A stretch of DNA of 64,000 nucleotides from Nostoc punctiforme NIES-2108 (GTDB lineage: Bacteria; Cyanobacteriota; Cyanobacteriia; Cyanobacteriales; Nostocaceae): the NCBI GenBank assembly GCA_003326195.1, contig LXQE01000149.1, forward strand, positions 157,991 through 221,990. Reading direction: 5' to 3'. The notes below the pieces were generated by a model. That model searched no databases and was not told where the DNA came from. It worked only from the letters and a program-made list of their open reading frames with translations. How positions within the stretch are numbered: position 1 is the first letter of the stretch; the number at the start of each line of letters is the position of its first letter. A program made the position numbers and the translations under genes. Positions 47,394 through 55,728 of this stretch are shown here, one piece after another.

Positions 47394-47688
47394 CACCTTT
47401 TCAACCAGATAAGAAATTAACTTGCAAGACTTAATGTTTGATAAGCTAACAATTAGAGTATCATATTAACTGTAATTTGCCGTACACTCTTTGTATATAT
47501 TATGCAAACTCTATCTACTGCATAATTTCGTCGGACAAATCAGCGAGACCTCTGGTATAGCTACCACTAACGCAATTTTATAGACAAAAAAGCAGATGAG
47601 CAAAACACGCCAGTAATAGTAGCTCATTGGTGAAGACTGCACTGATGACAAATTACTAGCAAAAAGTGGTGCTTAAAGGTTGTGGAAA

Positions 47689-49443
47689 ATGCAGGCAAGT
47701 GGATTTTTGCCTGTAGAAGCCGCTCACAGTGGCAAAGAAATATGTGACTGCCAAAAAGGAGAAAAGGAATTGCTAACAGAAAATGAACTACAACTATCTG
47801 CTGATGTGCTGGTAATTGGTGGTGGCCCTGCCGCTGCATGGGCAGCATGGGCAGCCGCATCCCAAGGAGTCAAAGTCATCATTGTTGATAAAGGTTTTCT
47901 GGGTACGAGTGGTGCTGCTGCTGCTAGTGGTAACGGCATTATGGCCCCTTCTCCAGAGAATTGGGACAAAGTTTTATCGGAGCGTTATCGCATAGGAAAA
48001 ACCCTCGCTAACTCACGTTGGATCGAGCGTGTGATCGAAAAAACTTGGCTCAGTTTGCCCTTAGTAGAAGATTGGGGCTATCGTTTCCCTAAAGAAAATG
48101 GGGAATCTGTACGCCAGAGTTATTATGGCCCTGAATATATGCGGGTACTTCGCAAAAACCTCTTGCGTGTTGGTGTGCAAATTTTCGACCAAAGTCCGGC
48201 TTTAGAACTTTTGTTGGCTGACGATGGCTCAGTCGCTGGGGCAAGAGGTGTGCAGAGGCAACATCATCGTAACTATACCGTTCGTGCTGGTGCAGTAGTC
48301 TTAGCGAATGGCGGTTGTGCATTCTTGAGTAAAGCATTAGGGTGCAATACTAATACTGGTGATGGGCTGCTGATGGCAGTGGAAGCTGGTGGCGAACTCT
48401 CTAGTATGGAAGCTTCCAATCACTATGCAATTTCGACCACTTTTAATGCCACAGTGACGCGGGGTGTTCCCTTTGGCTGGGCTAGTTACACTGATGAAGC
48501 AGGTAACGATCTTGGTGGCTATATCGATGGTCGTCGCGATCCATCCTTCCTTCCCAATGCCCTCTTGAAAGGCTCCGTTTATGCCCGTTTGGATAAAGCC
48601 ACACCTGAAGTCAAAGCAGTAATTGAAAAGTCTCATTTCATCTCTTTTCTACCATATAAAAAAGCTGACATTGACCCCTATACTGAACGAGTGCCTGTAA
48701 CACTAATTTTAGAAGGTACAGTCCGTGGTACAGGTGGAATCCGTTTGACGGATGATAGTTGCGGTACAAAGGTTCCTGGACTCTACGCCGCCGGTGATGC
48801 AGCATCGCGGGAGTTTCTAGCCGGTTTAGCTTCTGGAGGCGGTGGTCCCAATGCTGCTTGGGCAATCTCCACAGGGCAATGGGCTGGAGTGGGGGCGGCT
48901 ACCTTTGCGAAAAGTTTGGGCGCTCAAGCAAATGAACGGGTTGCGCGTCCTACTGGTCAAGCCGGATTGCGATCGCCTACGGTGGGCGGAACGCCATCGC
49001 CTATGGCGGAGCGTAGCTCATCTTCTGAAACATTCGATAGTGAGGCGATCGTGCGCGGCGTACAAGACCAGATGTTTCCGTTAGAGAAGAATTATTTGCG
49101 TTCTGAGCAGGGACTTCTGGATTCCCTCGCCAAATTAGAAACGCTGTGGCAGCAAGTACAAAAGAACCCAAAACAAGATACAGTGCGCGATGTGGAATTT
49201 TCTCGTCGAGCGGCTGCTCTGACGTCTGTAGCGCGATGGGCATATTTTAGTGCTTTACACCGCACGGAAACCCGCAGCGAACATATTCGTGTGGACTATC
49301 CCGAAACCGATCCAAATCAGCGTTATTACCAAGCAACCGGCGGCTTAGAAAGACTTTGGGTAAGGCGTGATTGGATTAAGGATGCCATCGCTACACCACC
49401 AGCACTAACCACTCAAACCACACCCTCTGTATCAAAGTTGTAG
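47689..49443 (+). CDS. Fumarate-reductase-like FAD flavoprotein
   Basis: The product has 584 residues. The FAD-binding motif is DVLVIGGGPAAAWAAWAAAS (about 39-58), followed by IIVDKG. TSGAAAASGNGIMAP, TGDGLLMAVEAGGELSSME and LYAAGDAASREFLAGLASGG belong to the fumarate reductase/succinate dehydrogenase flavoprotein family, closest in style to adenylylsulfate-reductase-like proteins. An insert of about 20 residues at 426-445 comes from a dispersed repeat. The next gene encodes a ferredoxin, so the two probably act as an oxidoreductase pair. The substrate is unknown; the nearby LLM genes suggest organosulfur use (inference). ATG at 47689 is chosen. A TTG at 47770 with a better AAGGAG site is a real alternative. 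Confidence 0.8.
   Translation: MQASGFLPVEAAHSGKEICDCQKGEKELLTENELQLSADVLVIGGGPAAAWAAWAAASQGVKVIIVDKGFLGTSGAAAASGNGIMAPSPENWDKVLSERYRIGKTLANSRWIERVIEKTWLSLPLVEDWGYRFPKENGESVRQSYYGPEYMRVLRKNLLRVGVQIFDQSPALELLLADDGSVAGARGVQRQHHRNYTVRAGAVVLANGGCAFLSKALGCNTNTGDGLLMAVEAGGELSSMEASNHYAISTTFNATVTRGVPFGWASYTDEAGNDLGGYIDGRRDPSFLPNALLKGSVYARLDKATPEVKAVIEKSHFISFLPYKKADIDPYTERVPVTLILEGTVRGTGGIRLTDDSCGTKVPGLYAAGDAASREFLAGLASGGGGPNAAWAISTGQWAGVGAATFAKSLGAQANERVARPTGQAGLRSPTVGGTPSPMAERSSSSETFDSEAIVRGVQDQMFPLEKNYLRSEQGLLDSLAKLETLWQQVQKNPKQDTVRDVEFSRRAAALTSVARWAYFSALHRTETRSEHIRVDYPETDPNQRYYQATGGLERLWVRRDWIKDAIATPPALTTQTTPSVSKL
48965..49020 (+). repeat. Dispersed palindromic repeat inside the flavoprotein gene
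   Basis: This is an imperfect palindrome built from gcgatcgcctac, ggtgggcgga and catcgcctatggcggagcg units. It is in frame and encodes about 19 residues rich in Ser, Pro and Gly. Related units occur at 34151-34179 and 61220-61248. Confidence 0.8.
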
Positions 49444-49456
49444 TAGGAGCAGAATC

Positions 49457-49798
49457 ATGATCGAGCTTGTCAGCCATAAACTCTGTATCAATTGCAATCT
49501 GTGCGTCCAAGTATGTCCTACTAATGTTTTTGACTCCGTACCTAACCAGCCACCTGCGATCGCCCGCCAGGAAGATTGTCAAACTTGTTTCATGTGTGAA
49601 GCATATTGTCCTGCGGATGCGCTCTATGTTGCGCCTGAATCTCACACCAATGTTGCAGTCAATGAGGATGATTTAATTGAAAGTGGCATCATGGGTGAAT
49701 ATCGTCGCATCTTAGGTTGGGGATATGGCAGAAAAAACAATAGTGAATTAGATACTGCTTATAAACTACGCCAACTACCGCGCCCCTATCAAAGTTAA
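49457..49798 (+). CDS. Two-cluster 4Fe-4S ferredoxin
   Basis: The product has 113 residues with two ferredoxin motifs: CINCNLCVQVCP (about 10-21) and CQTCFMCEAYCP (about 40-51), each with the C-x2-C-x2-C-x3-C-P spacing. A C-terminal extension of about 60 residues contains GWGYGRKN. It starts 13 bases after the flavoprotein gene, so the two are an operon. A flavoprotein plus small ferredoxin pair recalls AprA/AprB, with the ferredoxin passing electrons to the FAD subunit. Confidence 0.88.
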   Translation: MIELVSHKLCINCNLCVQVCPTNVFDSVPNQPPAIARQEDCQTCFMCEAYCPADALYVAPESHTNVAVNEDDLIESGIMGEYRRILGWGYGRKNNSELDTAYKLRQLPRPYQS

Positions 49799-49800
49799 TT

Positions 49801-50127
49801 TCAGTATTAATGAGTAGTCACGGGCAAGAGTTGATTCCTGTACTTGACCACTTTTAAACTGAGTATACTTTTCCCATAACTCAAGTAGGTTGTATACCTT
49901 TTGTTTCTTAGGAGTAGCGGTGTGGTCAGCTTTGTATTTGGCAAGGGTAGGGTCAAAATAACCAGCTAGGATATCTAACTCTATTCGTCGTGCCTGAATC
50001 TCAGCAGCAACTTTATTCTCAAGAGTGTCAGTTAGATTTAATGATAAGTATTTCTGATTTTCATTAAATAAAGCTCTAGGAAATCTTAATCTAAGATAAC
50101 CTTAGATACTTCAATACCAACTTTCAT
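49801..50127 (-). pseudogene. Tyrosine-recombinase (integrase) N-terminal remnant
   Basis: From an ATG at 50127 the frame reads MKVGIEVSKVILD and stops. One base over, it continues RLRFPRALFNENQKYLSLNL, then ARRIELDILAGYFDPTLAKY and LLELWEKYTQFKSGQVQEST, and breaks off against the ferredoxin gene. This is the arm-binding and start of the core-binding domain of a cyanobacterial phage-type integrase, frameshifted and cut before the catalytic domain. It lies 123 bases from the 3' end of tRNA-Met in the same orientation, the standard place for an integrase next to its attachment site. Confidence 0.8.
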
Positions 50128-50133
50128 GGTAAT

Positions 50134-50160
50134 CCAATGACTATTTTGGATAGTCATTGG
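50134..50160. repeat. Perfect 11-bp inverted repeat
   Basis: ccaatgactat and atagtcattgg surround a five-base loop between the tRNA and the integrase remnant. It could end the tRNA transcript or be a leftover recombination or operator site. Confidence 0.75.
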
Positions 50161-50249
50161 ATAGTCAAAGGAGAGTTAAAACAAAGATTCAGCTTCCATG
50201 ACCACCAATGTACAGAAGCTGAAACCCTTATATAGATTAACTTTTAAAG

Positions 50250-50323
50250 TGGCTCAGGTCGGAGTTGAACCAACGACCCCAGGCTTATGAGTCCCGTGCT
50301 CTAACCAACTGAGCTACTGAGCC
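50250..50323 (-). tRNA. trnM-CAU: tRNA-Met (CAU), elongator type
   Basis: A 74-base cloverleaf is readable on the minus strand. The acceptor stem is GGCTCAG/CTGAGCC with discriminator A, the D-arm has AGCTCAGTTGGTTAGAGC, the anticodon loop CTCATAA has anticodon CAT, and the T-arm has GGTTCAACTCC. CCA is not encoded. The first base pair G-C and the D-loop suit elongator tRNA-Met, though tRNA-Ile2 with a modified C34 cannot be fully excluded. Confidence 0.95.
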
Positions 50324-50488
50324 ATGTTTTTCCAAATCATTAATTAATATAGCATAGAGATTCGCTCAAGACTAGCCATTTTTGCAATTTTGTTAGAAGT
50401 TTCATCCCTATTGAGGTGATAGAAAGCAGAAGAGGGAGGAGACTCCCTCAACTAACAAGGCAATAATTTAGTTACAGACAGCCAAGAA

Positions 50489-52798
50489 TTATAGGCGTTC
50501 CGGTAACATAGCTATCGGGTTAACAGCACCTTTACCTGATGGATGGATTTCAAAGTGGGTGTGTGGCCCAGTACTGTGACCAGTGGTACCCATTAAAGCA
50601 ATTGTTTCTCCCTGATGTACTGCCTGACCAGGTTGCACCAGAATCTTGCTGTTATGAGCATAGCGAGTCGTGCTGCCATCAGGATGGCGGATTTCGACGA
50701 GGTTGCCGTAGCCACCATTGTTCCAGCCAGCTTTTTGTATCGTCCCCTCAGCTGAGGCGACAACTGGTGTGCCAGTGGAGTTAGCAACGTCAATTCCTTT
50801 GTGCATTCTACCCCAGCGCCAGCCATAGCCAGAAGTAAGGGTGCCCTTTGCTGGCCAGGTGTAAGCTAAGGTTGAGGAAGATGGAGGAGGTGTAAGTTCG
50901 TCAATGGGTCTGGGAAGATATTGATCCACTGCTGCCAAAGGCGGTAATACCTGTGGAGAAACTGTGGTTCCTCGCATCTTTCCTAAAGAGTCAGAGGCAT
51001 TTACTCTTCCAGAAGGCGTTGCAATCCTTGTGGCAGATTGAGTGCGAGAGGGAGTCCACTGGCTAGCAGAACCTAGATTAGGCAAGAATTCTGGGTTTAC
51101 TGCTTCGGTAGGGCGTACAGTAGTACGGAATTGGGATTTAATTGGCTGAACGCTATAGTTAGCCCGAATCGGTGTCGGGACTGGAATTGGTATTGCTACA
51201 CTATTTGGTCTAGATGCAGGGTTAGGTACACTGAAATTATTGGGCGTAGAAATAGGAGTGAGCATAGCAGCATTATTTGCTTCGATCGCGGCTGCTGGCA
51301 CAACTAAATTACCAGACTGTTGAGCGCGATATTTCTGCTGTAACCTCTGGATTTCCGCTTGTAAGCCCCGCAAACGGTCATTATTGTTATTGTTGACCCT
51401 TGCTACCCTATTTGTTGGTGCTTTAAACTGTTGCATTTCGGCAAAAGTTTGTGGCACTTGATTTTCACCACCGACGCCATAAGATTTAGCTGTAGGCAGA
51501 GGAGCAGTTTCTAAGGCGGTCGCACTATTCGCCTGAACCTGTACAGTTACCGGTGTAGGGACGGCAACGCTACTGTTGTCGGCAATAGTTGGTGATGGTA
51601 AACTAGGTAGATATGAGTTGGCACTACCAATATTCAAAGGGGAGGTAGCTACCTTTGGAGTTTTGCTAGACTCTACAAAAGTGGGCTGACTCGCTACAGT
51701 TGCCTCAACTTGAACAGCAGGAATTTGAACAGCAGGAATAACTAGTTTTTGACTAATTCGCAGTTCATTGGGATTATTGAGGTTATTTGCTTTAACTAGT
51801 TCTGGTACTGAAGTGTTGTATCTGCTGGCGATCGCTGCTAGTGTATCTCCAGGTTTAACTTCGTAAGCTGTATGTGTCGAGGAGGCAATCACTATTGGCG
51901 CCGCTGGTACAGATGCACTTGTCTGTGTTTTCTGTTTTAACGTCGATATCAGGTTCGCTTGACTTGCATCGCTAGAAGTCTCTGACTGGGCTGCTAATGC
52001 AGTCTTCTCAACGACAGTTGTCGGCTGCGCCAATTCTATATCAGCTTGTGATAAATTTTTGGTCTCTCCAGACTGCAACTGCGCCAGACTCTTTCTTAAA
52101 CGGTTCGATTTTTCTTGTAAGCGATTTAGTGCGAACTCTTGTTGCGCCTTAAGTTGTGCATTTATTTCACTGTTGACTGCGGTTGACGTTGCCACTGTTT
52201 GTGGTTGGGCAGTTAGTGATGCGTTTGTACTATTAACACCATCAGCACTATAGTCAGTCAGATTATTGACTGTTGGAAAACTAGTTTCGGCTAAGGTATT
52301 GTTCAATCCCTGTGCCACTTTGGGCTTCAGGTAAGTGGAATTTTTATAACCTGCGTTTGTTTGAGAAAACGTGTTTGATGCAGGAATTTGCAAAGATATT
52401 CCACTTGCCGCGACTTGCCATTTAGCTTCAAGCCCAGGCACTTGTGAGACTGCCGTTGGTTCCACGATTACAGGATTTTCCGGCACGCTCGCTGCTGAGA
52501 CTGCTTGGGACTCCAGCTTAGTGGAGGCGAATTTCACCTCGGTGTCAGGAACAGCAGGAATAGTTGACGTTGCCTTTTGGCTGCCTACTGGCACCGCTGC
52601 TTGGGCTTGATCGCTTTGTCGAGTCACCAAAAGGCTGGTTGCTCCCATAGAGATTGCCAAGCCAATCATCGCCGCTTTTGTCCGCACCCGGCTGTTAACT
52701 TTTGGATTCATCACATTTAGCAGTTCTACCGGGGCATCATCGCTGCTGGGGGTATTGTTCAACACAGCTTTTACTCTCTTTTTCAATGCTCGTTTCAA
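50489..52798 (-). CDS. LysM and M23-domain peptidoglycan peptidase
   Basis: The product has 769 residues. A basic N-terminus and one membrane segment (about 42-60) are followed by a long low-complexity periplasmic region. A LysM domain lies at about 310-355 (YEVKPGDTLAAIASRYN...NPNELRISQKLVIP). A C-terminal M23 metallopeptidase domain starts at about 643, with GYGWRWGRMHKGIDVA (zinc His and Asp) and HTHFEIH. Such NlpD/EnvC-like proteins cut or regulate cutting of cell-wall peptides at division or cell junctions. TTG at 52798 is chosen as start because AGGAGG lies seven bases upstream. A longer frame from TTG at 52861 lacks such a site. Confidence 0.88.
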   Translation of the reverse strand: MKRALKKRVKAVLNNTPSSDDAPVELLNVMNPKVNSRVRTKAAMIGLAISMGATSLLVTRQSDQAQAAVPVGSQKATSTIPAVPDTEVKFASTKLESQAVSAASVPENPVIVEPTAVSQVPGLEAKWQVAASGISLQIPASNTFSQTNAGYKNSTYLKPKVAQGLNNTLAETSFPTVNNLTDYSADGVNSTNASLTAQPQTVATSTAVNSEINAQLKAQQEFALNRLQEKSNRLRKSLAQLQSGETKNLSQADIELAQPTTVVEKTALAAQSETSSDASQANLISTLKQKTQTSASVPAAPIVIASSTHTAYEVKPGDTLAAIASRYNTSVPELVKANNLNNPNELRISQKLVIPAVQIPAVQVEATVASQPTFVESSKTPKVATSPLNIGSANSYLPSLPSPTIADNSSVAVPTPVTVQVQANSATALETAPLPTAKSYGVGGENQVPQTFAEMQQFKAPTNRVARVNNNNNDRLRGLQAEIQRLQQKYRAQQSGNLVVPAAAIEANNAAMLTPISTPNNFSVPNPASRPNSVAIPIPVPTPIRANYSVQPIKSQFRTTVRPTEAVNPEFLPNLGSASQWTPSRTQSATRIATPSGRVNASDSLGKMRGTTVSPQVLPPLAAVDQYLPRPIDELTPPPSSSTLAYTWPAKGTLTSGYGWRWGRMHKGIDVANSTGTPVVASAEGTIQKAGWNNGGYGNLVEIRHPDGSTTRYAHNSKILVQPGQAVHQGETIALMGTTGHSTGPHTHFEIHPSGKGAVNPIAMLPERL

Positions 52799-53590
52799 AG
52801 ACGACCTCCTATGATCACTAGCGCTTAACTGACCTCGATTTTTCAGTTGGATACTAGTCAATGATTTAGATCACAACAAATGATAGATCGAGATCACATT
52901 CACCAGAGATGCTTACGCAAGATTAACCTGCTTCTCTGATTTAGACAAGTTCACATCTGTTAGCAAAACTTAAATTTTGCTGTGTTTACTTGTCCGAACC
53001 ACTCCTAACACCACTTAGGACGATTATTACTCCTTACCATTATCCGCGCTTGTCTTGCGTCAATCGCGGGGACTGGACAAACTATTTGCCAAGTCCAAGT
53101 CGCTGCTGAAAATTAAATTGCGGCGACTTCTGGAAAAGTTATGCCCCCTGCTGTAGATATCTTCAAGATATTTCTACCCCATCCGTCTTCCCAACACGAG
53201 ACTTTACGTTGATTATTCCCTAAAAAACAACCGTATTAACTATCGGCTACTTTTGGGATGATTTCTGTCCTTCATTGAGCCAAAATAGCTCAAATGTAAG
53301 ACATGACTGGATTTTAGCAATTTCGTTCCTAGTTTAGGATGTTTTAAATTCATCAAAATCTATCATTCAAATTTGGCAATATCCCAAGTTTCATATACAA
53401 ATTTCTTATAATAACCTTACTATACTTGTAAGTATCTTCCACTACATTTTACGAATAAATTCAATTTTTGGTATATTGTTTTACATATTCTTGCTGTCAC
53501 CAAGAAAATTTTTGCAATCACAAATAAATCGTCTAATAGGTTTCTAGAAAGGTTATAAGTAAATACACTTATGATCGTGAATGTAAGCAA
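52799..53590 (-). promoter_or_regulatory. Hairpin-rich leader of the M23 peptidase gene
   Basis: The 792-base region upstream of the peptidase gene has several stems: TCCTAA/TTAGGA at 53004-53021, a 9-of-10-bp stem at 53097-53129 next to a ggact/agtcc pairing, and gatatc-type arms at 53153-53175. This density suggests a structured 5' leader rather than random gap. No open frame is present. A c-di-AMP (ydaO-type) riboswitch was considered, but its core motifs were not found. Confidence 0.35.
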
Positions 53591-54052
53591 CTATTGTAAA
53601 TAGCCTAACTGACGACGGGTTTCAAATAAGCCAATTGCTACACTCACTGACAGATTCAAGCTGCGAACCCCCGGTTGGCTCATGGGAATATAGAGGGTAG
53701 CATCGCAATCTAACAGAATTTCTGGTGGTAAGCCCGTGGTTTCACTACCAAACAGTAGCCAATCATCAGGTTGGAACTGAAAGCTTACATAATTACACTT
53801 TCCACCAACCGTATAACCTAACCATCTACCGCCACGCCCTTGATGTACGGTTTTAAAGGCTTCTAGAGATTCGTGATAGTGTAGTTTGACATAAGGCCAG
53901 TAATCTAAGCCGGCTCTTTTGAGGTAGCGATCGCTAATTTCAAACCCCAAAGGCCCCACCAAATGCAACTCTGTACCCGTAGCTGCACAAGTACGGGCAA
54001 TATTACCTGTATTAGGAGGTATCTGCGGGTTAACTAAAACTACCTGAGGCAT
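53591..54052 (-). CDS. trmL: tRNA (cytidine/uridine-34) 2'-O-methyltransferase TrmL
   Basis: A 153-residue SPOUT methyltransferase. It has VLVNPQIPPNTGNIARTCAA at the N-terminus (Asn and Arg of the family), LLFGSETTGLPPE (trefoil-knot cofactor loop), and IPMSQPGVRSLNLSVSVAI near the C-terminus. The length is typical of TrmL, which methylates the wobble base of tRNA-Leu with S-adenosylmethionine. Confidence 0.94.
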   Translation of the reverse strand: MPQVVLVNPQIPPNTGNIARTCAATGTELHLVGPLGFEISDRYLKRAGLDYWPYVKLHYHESLEAFKTVHQGRGGRWLGYTVGGKCNYVSFQFQPDDWLLFGSETTGLPPEILLDCDATLYIPMSQPGVRSLNLSVSVAIGLFETRRQLGYLQ

Positions 54053-54402
54053 TATCCGTACAATTTACGTATTGTATAAAACAATTTATTGTCAATGTTA
54101 AATCTACCAAAAGGTAGAGGCTATTCATAGGTTTTGTTAATAATAATCAAGCAGCATCTATCGATTAGATTTTTAAAACGAAGTAAAAATCATCCCAGAG
54201 CAATGCCTGAGAGGATATTTGGCTACAATCGGTAAATATTAAGTTTTGTGTAGAAAAGGTAAGTAGTTGTGTCTTTTAGGGCTGGTACTGGCTGCAATAA
54301 AATCTACCATTTGTATGAAGACGGGAGTTGGGAGTAGCAAGTAAGGGAATAAGGGGATAAACAAAGTGTTTTCTCAATGCCCAATCCCCAATGCCTTTTG
54401 AG
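54053..54402. other. Gap between gshA and trmL
   Basis: It contains only short G-rich and A-rich repeats (gggagttgggag near 54325). No gene is present. Confidence 0.4.
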
Positions 54403-55542
54403 TTAACCCAGCAGAGACGAACATAATTTGTCTTCAAGTTCGATTTCACGCTCTTGGGTGGCGATAATAGCCTGAGTGATGACGCGATGGGTATCAAAAC
54501 CGACTGCGTGTAATTGCAACCACTGTTGAGCTTCATTGCCTTCGCGGAGGATTTTGTGCAAAGGGGAAAGGAAACAGCTAAAACCTTGTTGCTTGGCGAT
54601 CGCCCAAACATCTTGGTACATTTGAGCAATCCAATCTCTGGCTACGATGCTTCTACCATCTTGCCAATGCCTCAACTGGGCATCGAGACTACCAGTAGCA
54701 GCAGCAGCTTCGTTGTCAGCAGTCAGAGTAACAAGTTCTTCAGCAGAGAAAGTACTTTGGGTTAACGGATCGATGCTGGGATTTTCGATTATTTGCAACA
54801 AACGCGCTTCTAATAAAGCAGTAATCGCCAGTAGGGCAATAGGATCTGTAACTAAATCGCAAATTCGCAGTTCTAGGCGGTTCAAGTCATAAGGACGGCG
54901 ATCGCCATTTGGTCGCACCGATGCCCACAAATGCCGCACATTTTGCATGGTTCCGGCAACGAGTTGATCTTCCACCCACTGGATATGATCGGCGTGGCTG
55001 GCAAATAAGGGGACACGGCTAGGCGTTTGTGGGAAGACCCCCCAACGGGTAGAGTGATAGCCAGTAGCTTTGCCATCCAAGAAGGGAGATGAGGCGCTGA
55101 GGGCGAGAAATAGGGGCGCTTCCATACGGATGACTCGACACGCCCGCATTAATACTTCTGGATCGCTGATGCCTATATTGATGTGTACGCTGGCGGTGAC
55201 TACTTTCGTGCCGTAGGTGTTCTCAATGTAATCATGATAGGGGTTTGCTGGATCGGAACGGAGAAAGCGATCGCCCCCACCCAAAGATAAAGTACTCCCT
55301 GGCACTAAGGTGTAATCGCCCAAACGATTGAGGTAGTTTCGCAACTCCCGCCGAGGACGCAGCAAGGCACACAATAAATTTTCGTAATTATGGGATGGTT
55401 GGGTTATGTACTCAACGTTGCGGCTATCTGGTTCGCGCATAAACCCATCCAAAGCCGCAACAATTTTGTCGGAGAGGCCGACGATTTCACCTTGAGGCGT
55501 GCCAGTGTACATCTCAATCTCAAAGCCTTTTAATAAGACCAC
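54403..55542 (-). CDS. gshA: Glutamate-cysteine ligase, cyanobacterial type
   Basis: GshA joins glutamate and cysteine, the first step of glutathione synthesis. The product has 379 residues of the GCS2-like cyanobacterial family. It has LLKGFEIEMYTGTPQGEIVG at the start, ITQPSHNYENLL, TLSLGGGDRFLRSDP, VTASVHINIG, and NRLELRICDLV. The start is a GTG with GAGGAGAA upstream. Confidence 0.92.
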   Translation of the reverse strand: MVLLKGFEIEMYTGTPQGEIVGLSDKIVAALDGFMREPDSRNVEYITQPSHNYENLLCALLRPRRELRNYLNRLGDYTLVPGSTLSLGGGDRFLRSDPANPYHDYIENTYGTKVVTASVHINIGISDPEVLMRACRVIRMEAPLFLALSASSPFLDGKATGYHSTRWGVFPQTPSRVPLFASHADHIQWVEDQLVAGTMQNVRHLWASVRPNGDRRPYDLNRLELRICDLVTDPIALLAITALLEARLLQIIENPSIDPLTQSTFSAEELVTLTADNEAAAATGSLDAQLRHWQDGRSIVARDWIAQMYQDVWAIAKQQGFSCFLSPLHKILREGNEAQQWLQLHAVGFDTHRVITQAIIATQEREIELEDKLCSSLLG

Positions 55543-55728
55543 CTTGTTCTCCTCGGCTCTCTCTACCTATAAATTGTATCGAACAAGACGAATCTCTGGA
55601 TCTATCTTTAAGTCAATCAAAGGTTAAGAATCATTTAATTGCCAATCCCCGCGAAATCAAGAGGCATATTTCTGGGCTGGCTTCCGATAAATCTTACTAT
55701 TGAAGTATGAAAAATATCCTAGTGTGGG

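Noticed and set aside
52862..53300. c-di-AMP (ydaO-type) riboswitch in front of the M23 gene
   Set aside because: A stretch near 52920-52940 recalls the 3' motif of that class, but the GGGGTGAAT-like core and the order of elements are missing. Kept only as an unnamed structured leader.
54276..54629. Minus-strand frame overlapping the gshA end
   Set aside because: It is out of frame with gshA, its composition is non-coding, and it extends into repeat-rich DNA.
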